From positions 434,001 through 498,000 of the forward strand of contig NZ_CP107834.1 of NCBI RefSeq assembly GCF_036346595.1: a DNA stretch of 64,000 nucleotides, given 5' to 3'. Position numbers and translations under genes: made by a program. The stretch comes from Streptomyces sp. NBC_00525. Lineage in GTDB: Bacteria > Actinomycetota > Actinomycetes > Streptomycetales > Streptomycetaceae. The notes under the pieces are model-generated. The model had not been told where the DNA came from. It searched no databases and saw nothing but the letters and a program-made list of their open reading frames with translations. Below are positions 61,077-64,000 of the stretch, in pieces (positions within the stretch are counted from its first letter, which is position 1; each line of letters opens with the position of its first letter).

Positions 61077-61778
61077 ATGCCGATCAAGGGTGTCCTCTTC
61101 GACTTCTCCGGGACGCTGTTCCGGATCGAATCCGTCCGTTCCTGGCTCGCCGCGACGCTCGCCGAGCGGGGGGTGACCGTGGACGAGGCCGCGTTCAAGC
61201 GGTACGCGGCGGAGCTGGAGGCCTACGGCGCGCTGCCGGGCGGGGCCAATCCGCAGCGGATGCCCGGTGACCTGGCGGAGGGCTGGGAGCACCGCGACGA
61301 GAGCGCGGAGCTGCACCGCGCGGTGTACACGGGTCTGGCCCGCCAGGTCGCGCTGCCCGACCCGGGTCTGTACGACGCGCTGTACGACCGCCATCTGACC
61401 CCGGACGCCTGGCGCCCCTACCCGGACGCCGCGGAGGTGCTCGCGGGGCTGCGCGGGGCCGGGGCGCGGATCGGGATCGTCAGCAACATCGGCTGGGACC
61501 TGCGGCCCGTCTTCCGGGCGCACGGGCTGGACCGGTACGTGGACGCGTATGTGCTGTCCTTCGAGCACGGTGTGCAGAAGCCGGACGTCCGCCTCTTCCG
61601 TACGGCGTGCGCGCTGCTGGGGCAGGAACCGGCGGACGTGGTGATGGTGGGCGACAACCGGGATGCGGACGGCGGGGCTGCCGCGCTGGGCTGCGAGGTG
61701 CGTTTCGTACGCCATCTGCCCGTGGCGGAACGGCCCCACGGACTGCGGGAGCTCGGACTTGCCGAGAAGGTTGCTTGA
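61077..61778 (+). CDS. HAD superfamily hydrolase
   Basis: The product is 233 residues. Motif I is FDFSGTLF (the usual second Asp is Ser), motif II is GIVSNIG, motif III lysine is in HGVQKPDVRLF, and motif IV is MVGDNRDADG. The cap insertion after motif I is helical. Members act as phosphatases or dehalogenases; a Ser in place of the second Asp occurs in phosphonatase-like or dehalogenase-like groups, so phosphatase activity is not assured. ATG 61077 has AAGGA upstream. Confidence 0.85.
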   Translation: MPIKGVLFDFSGTLFRIESVRSWLAATLAERGVTVDEAAFKRYAAELEAYGALPGGANPQRMPGDLAEGWEHRDESAELHRAVYTGLARQVALPDPGLYDALYDRHLTPDAWRPYPDAAEVLAGLRGAGARIGIVSNIGWDLRPVFRAHGLDRYVDAYVLSFEHGVQKPDVRLFRTACALLGQEPADVVMVGDNRDADGGAAALGCEVRFVRHLPVAERPHGLRELGLAEKVA

Positions 61779-61835
61779 GACACATGTGAGAGATGTCCCT
61801 GACGTGCAATGGGTCGGATTGTCACATCGTGGCCT

Positions 61836-61841
61836 TAGCCT
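61836..61841 (+). promoter_or_regulatory. -10 element of probable leaderless small gene
   Basis: TAGCCT ends 6 bases before the ATG at 61848. A TTGTCA at 61819-61824 is too near to be its -35, so only the -10 is proposed. Confidence 0.45.
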
Positions 61842-61847
61842 GTAGGC

Positions 61848-62027
61848 ATGTCCCCGACTCCCTGCCCGTCCGATTCCGTACGCCCCGCAGCCGTGGTGAA
61901 TGAAGACATTCGCGACCTGTGGCGGCGTTCGGGCGGTCACCTGTCCCCGGAGGACGAGGAGCAGTATCAGCGGCTGCTCGTCGAGTGGGCCGCCGCGACC
62001 GGGGGCAGCGACAGGCCGGCCGCCTGA
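61848..62027 (+). CDS. Small 59-residue acidic protein
   Basis: An open frame of 59 codons starts with ATG at 61848 and ends TGA at 62027. It encodes MSPTPCPSDSVRPAAVVNEDIRD-type residues, then LWRRSGGHLSPEDEEQYQRLLVEWAAAT. The protein is acidic and mainly helical. Third-position GC bias fits coding, there is a -10 at a leaderless distance, and a terminator hairpin follows at 62045. I think similar small proteins occur in other Streptomyces but cannot confirm. It is easily missed because of its length. Confidence 0.65.
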   Translation: MSPTPCPSDSVRPAAVVNEDIRDLWRRSGGHLSPEDEEQYQRLLVEWAAATGGSDRPAA

Positions 62028-62044
62028 ACGGGGCGCGTCCCGGC

Positions 62045-62069
62045 TCCGGCGATCCCCTGCGTCGCCGGA
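62045..62069 (+). terminator. Hairpin after small gene
   Basis: TCCGGCGA (62045-62052) and TCGCCGGA (62062-62069) form a perfect 8-bp stem, extended by outer GG/CC pairs, 17 bases after the stop at 62027. Confidence 0.55.
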
Positions 62070-62162
62070 ACCGGTTCGGGTGGGGGTACAGCATGTCCCG
62101 TCCCGGCTGATCGGTCAATCAAGGACCGGGGGAAGCACAGGGGCCGGCAGGAGCCCGGCGGG

Positions 62163-62546
62163 TCAGCGTTCGCCGAGGCGGGCGGCCTGGCGGGCCGCCG
62201 CTTCCAGGACGCGGTCGAGCAGTCCGGGGAAGAGCGCGTCGAGGTCGTCCCGGCGCAGCCCGTTCATCTTGGCGGTGCCCCGGTAGGTCTGCCGGACGAT
62301 GCCGCTCTCGCGCAGCACCCGGAAGTGGTGCGTGGTGGTGGACTTGGTGACCGGAAGGTCGAAACAGGAACAGGTCAGCTCGTCCTCGGCGGCGGCCAGT
62401 TCGCGCACGACGCTCAGCCGGACCGGGTCCGAGAGAGCGTGCAGGACGGTTTCGATCCTGATGTCGTCGCGGGCCGGGTGGGGCAGGGTGCGCGCGCCCG
62501 CTGCCGGTTCGGTGGTGCTGGCAGGGGTCACGGTCGCTCTCCGCAT
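62163..62546 (-). CDS. ArsR family transcriptional regulator
   Basis: The product is 127 residues. The winged helix contains LHALSDPVRLSVVRELA, TCSCFDLPVTKSTTTHHFRVLRESGIV and GTAKMNGLRRDDLD. The CSC motif near the recognition helix could bind thiophilic metal or sense redox state. ATG 62546 has GGAG five bases upstream; ATG 62570 is an alternative. Two inverted repeats (62571-62590 and 62622-62637) lie in the gap to the divergent YdeI-like gene and are the likely operators. Confidence 0.88.
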   Translation of the reverse strand: MRRATVTPASTTEPAAGARTLPHPARDDIRIETVLHALSDPVRLSVVRELAAAEDELTCSCFDLPVTKSTTTHHFRVLRESGIVRQTYRGTAKMNGLRRDDLDALFPGLLDRVLEAAARQAARLGER

Positions 62547-62570
62547 CGTCGCTCCGTCCGGAACCCCCAT

Positions 62571-62590
62571 ACTACGAGACTCGTCGTAGT
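62571..62590. promoter_or_regulatory. ArsR-type operator candidate
   Basis: ACTACGA (62571-62577) and TCGTAGT (62584-62590) are perfect 7-bp arms with a 6-base centre, directly upstream of the ArsR gene start. Confidence 0.6.
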
Positions 62591-62621
62591 TCGACGACGC
62601 GAAGGACCGGAGGCATATAGG

Positions 62622-62637
62622 TCAGGAACTGTCCTGA
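62622..62637. promoter_or_regulatory. Second inverted repeat, over the YdeI-like gene promoter
   Basis: TCAGGA and TCCTGA arms flank ACTG. The repeat lies where a -35 would fall relative to TAGCGT at 62646-62651, consistent with control of the rightward gene. Confidence 0.45.
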
Positions 62638-62699
62638 TGAATGTCTAGCGTAGGACTGTGGCCGGACGACGGGAACCGGCCCCAGCGGGAGGCGCAGCC

Positions 62700-63284
62700 A
62701 TGACGAGCACGGCCGGTATCCGGGAGAACGCCGAGACCTTCACGAGCGCCGCACACCTGGAGAACTGGCTGGCGGAGCACCACGCCGACAGCGCGGGGGT
62801 CTGGATGCGGATCGCCAAGCGGAACTCGGGCGTGGCGTCGGTGACCGTCGACGAGTACACCGACGCGCTGCTCTGCTACGGCTGGATCACCGGGCAGCGC
62901 AAGTCCTGCGACGAGGTGTACTACCTCCAGCGGATCACGCCCCGCCGGCCGCGCAGCGTCTGGTCGCTGGTCAATGTGGAGAAGGCCGAGGCGCTCATCG
63001 AGGACGGCCGGATGCGTGCCCCCGGCCTCGCCGAGATCGAGGCGGCCCGTGCGGACGGGCGGTGGGAGGCCGCGTATCCCTCGCAGAGCCGGGCCACCGT
63101 GCCCGCCGACCTCGCCGAGGCACTGGCGGCGGACGAGGTGGCGGGCCGCTTCTACGCGGGGCTCGGCAGGTCCGACCGTTATCTGGTGCTCCTGCGGCTG
63201 ATGACGGCCCCGTCGCCGGAGGTCAGGGCGGCGCGCCTGGACCGGGCGGTGGCGGCCATGGCGCAGGGCCGCAAGGCCGCCTGA
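62700..63284 (+). CDS. YdeI/OmpD-associated family protein
   Basis: The product is 194 residues with the YdeI-type sequence: ETFTSAAHLENWLAEHHADSAGVWMRIAKRNSG, VDEYTDALLCYGWITGQRKSCDE, and the LQRITPRRPRSVWSLVNVEKAEALIEDGRM block. The family is loosely called bacteriocin-protection or stress-related; no activity is established. ATG 62700 has GGGAGG upstream; GTG 62658, which sits 6 bases after TAGCGT, could serve a leaderless form. It is divergent from the ArsR gene. Confidence 0.85.
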   Translation: MTSTAGIRENAETFTSAAHLENWLAEHHADSAGVWMRIAKRNSGVASVTVDEYTDALLCYGWITGQRKSCDEVYYLQRITPRRPRSVWSLVNVEKAEALIEDGRMRAPGLAEIEAARADGRWEAAYPSQSRATVPADLAEALAADEVAGRFYAGLGRSDRYLVLLRLMTAPSPEVRAARLDRAVAAMAQGRKAA

Positions 63285-63293
63285 GCCGCCCGG

Positions 63294-64000
63294 TCAGATG
63301 GCGTAGCCGTACTGGACGGGGGCGTGCACCGTGCCGTTGAGGGCGCGGGCCGCGTCGCGGGCCCAGGAGGGGCTGCGCAGCAGTTCGCGCCCGAGGAGCA
63401 CGGCGTCGGCGCGGCCCTCGGTGAGGATCTTCTCGGCGTGCTGCGGGTCGGTGATGAGGCCGACCGCCGCCACCGGCAGCGAGGTCTCCCGCTTCACGCG
63501 CTCGGCGAACGGCACCTGGTAGCCGGGGCCGGTCTCGATGCGGGCGCGGGGCGCGTTGCCGCCCGTGGATACGTCGAGCAGGTCGACTCCGTGGTCGCGC
63601 AGCAGCGCGGCGAGCCGTACGGTCTCGTCGGCGGTCCAGCCCTCGCGCTCGTCCTCGGGGTTCTCGGTGAGCCAGTCCGTCGCGGAGACGCGGAAGAAGA
63701 CCGGCAGGTCCTCGGGCCACACCTCGCGCACCGCGTCCACGATCTGGAGGGCGAGGCGGACGCGGTTGTCGAAGCCGCCGCCGTACTCGTCGGTGCGGCG
63801 GTTGGTGTACGGGGAGAGGAACTGGCCGATGAGGTAGCCGTGGGCGCCGTGCACCTCGGCGACCTGGAAGCCCGCGTCGAGCGCGCGGCGGGCGGCCTCG
63901 CGGAAGTCGTCCACGACGCCGGCGATCTCCTCGCGGGTCAGCTCGTGCGGGACCGGGTGGCCGTCGTCGAAGGGGATCGGGCTGGGGGCGACCGGGGTCC
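63294..64000 (-). CDS. Old Yellow Enzyme family NADH:flavin oxidoreductase (partial)
   Basis: The 235 visible residues are the C-terminal two thirds of a YqjM-like ene-reductase. AEVHGAHGYLIGQFLSPYTN contains the FMN- and substrate-binding His pair region, followed by RTDEYGGGFDNRVRLAL, FFRVSATDWL, VDLLDVSTGGN and ADAVLLGRELLRSP for phosphate binding. The N-terminus lies beyond the right edge; the frame continues upstream through an SPIPFDDGHPVPHEL segment. The enzyme reduces alpha,beta-unsaturated carbonyls with NAD(P)H. Confidence 0.92.
   Translation of the reverse strand, partial: TPVAPSPIPFDDGHPVPHELTREEIAGVVDDFREAARRALDAGFQVAEVHGAHGYLIGQFLSPYTNRRTDEYGGGFDNRVRLALQIVDAVREVWPEDLPVFFRVSATDWLTENPEDEREGWTADETVRLAALLRDHGVDLLDVSTGGNAPRARIETGPGYQVPFAERVKRETSLPVAAVGLITDPQHAEKILTEGRADAVLLGRELLRSPSWARDAARALNGTVHAPVQYGYAI

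Overview
The window is a GC-rich actinobacterial chromosome segment, almost certainly Streptomyces. The evidence is strong third-position GC bias in every gene, frequent GTG starts, many 4-base stop/start overlaps, leaderless starts, and families typical of the genus: a mycothiol-dependent isomerase, a deazaflavin-dependent reductase, DUF5134, DUF6421, DUF6986 and Rv1733c-like proteins. No rRNA, tRNA, CRISPR array, insertion sequence or phage gene was seen.

Layout. 1-7097 holds housekeeping and envelope genes: a partial NUDIX hydrolase, apolipoprotein N-acyltransferase, an O-antigen-ligase-like membrane protein, a PH-like membrane protein, a glutamate-racemase-family protein, an HpnB-like glycosyltransferase and a double TerD-domain protein. 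7098-7473 is a regulatory region. 7474-24733 is a compact eight-gene operon for an unidentified nonribosomal peptide: NRPS C-A-T; NRPS C-A-T-thioesterase fused in frame to an MFS exporter; stand-alone acyl ligase; NRPS C-A-T; MbtH-like protein; free carrier protein; free condensation domain; and an N,N-dimethylformamidase-like protein with a repeat domain. 24734-64000 is a mosaic of mostly conserved chromosomal genes: a beta-helix/AAA ATPase, several regulator/target pairs with visible operators (TetR, ROK, LacI, ArsR), a sugar kinase, etfBA, redox and lipid enzymes, and a DUF6421-SDR-threonine aldolase operon. A partial Old-Yellow-Enzyme gene closes the window.

How the NRPS locus may work (inference). 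Adenylation-pocket residues read from the sequence suggest a basic amino acid for the first NRPS, serine for the second and glycine for the third. The first NRPS ends in an acidic helix, and the second begins with an acidic/proline repeat followed by a basic helix, so these two probably dock. The free ligase, carrier protein and condensation domain look like a separate module that loads and transfers an acyl group or amino acid. The serine module is followed by a type II-like thioesterase domain whose nucleophile is Cys instead of Ser, then by the fused exporter. The operon promoter carries TGGTCCAGACCA immediately before a good -35/-10 pair. This element is typical of DasR-controlled chitinase promoters, so the pathway is probably tied to N-acetylglucosamine/chitin signalling. 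I do not recognise the product. This locus is the best candidate for something undescribed.

Regulatory DNA is unusually readable. Perfect or near-perfect palindromes sit at 32370, 39484/39537, 46831 and 62571. Several genes have a -10 hexamer ending 6 or 7 bases before the start codon, which implies leaderless mRNA. Convergent gene pairs are often separated by strong hairpins.
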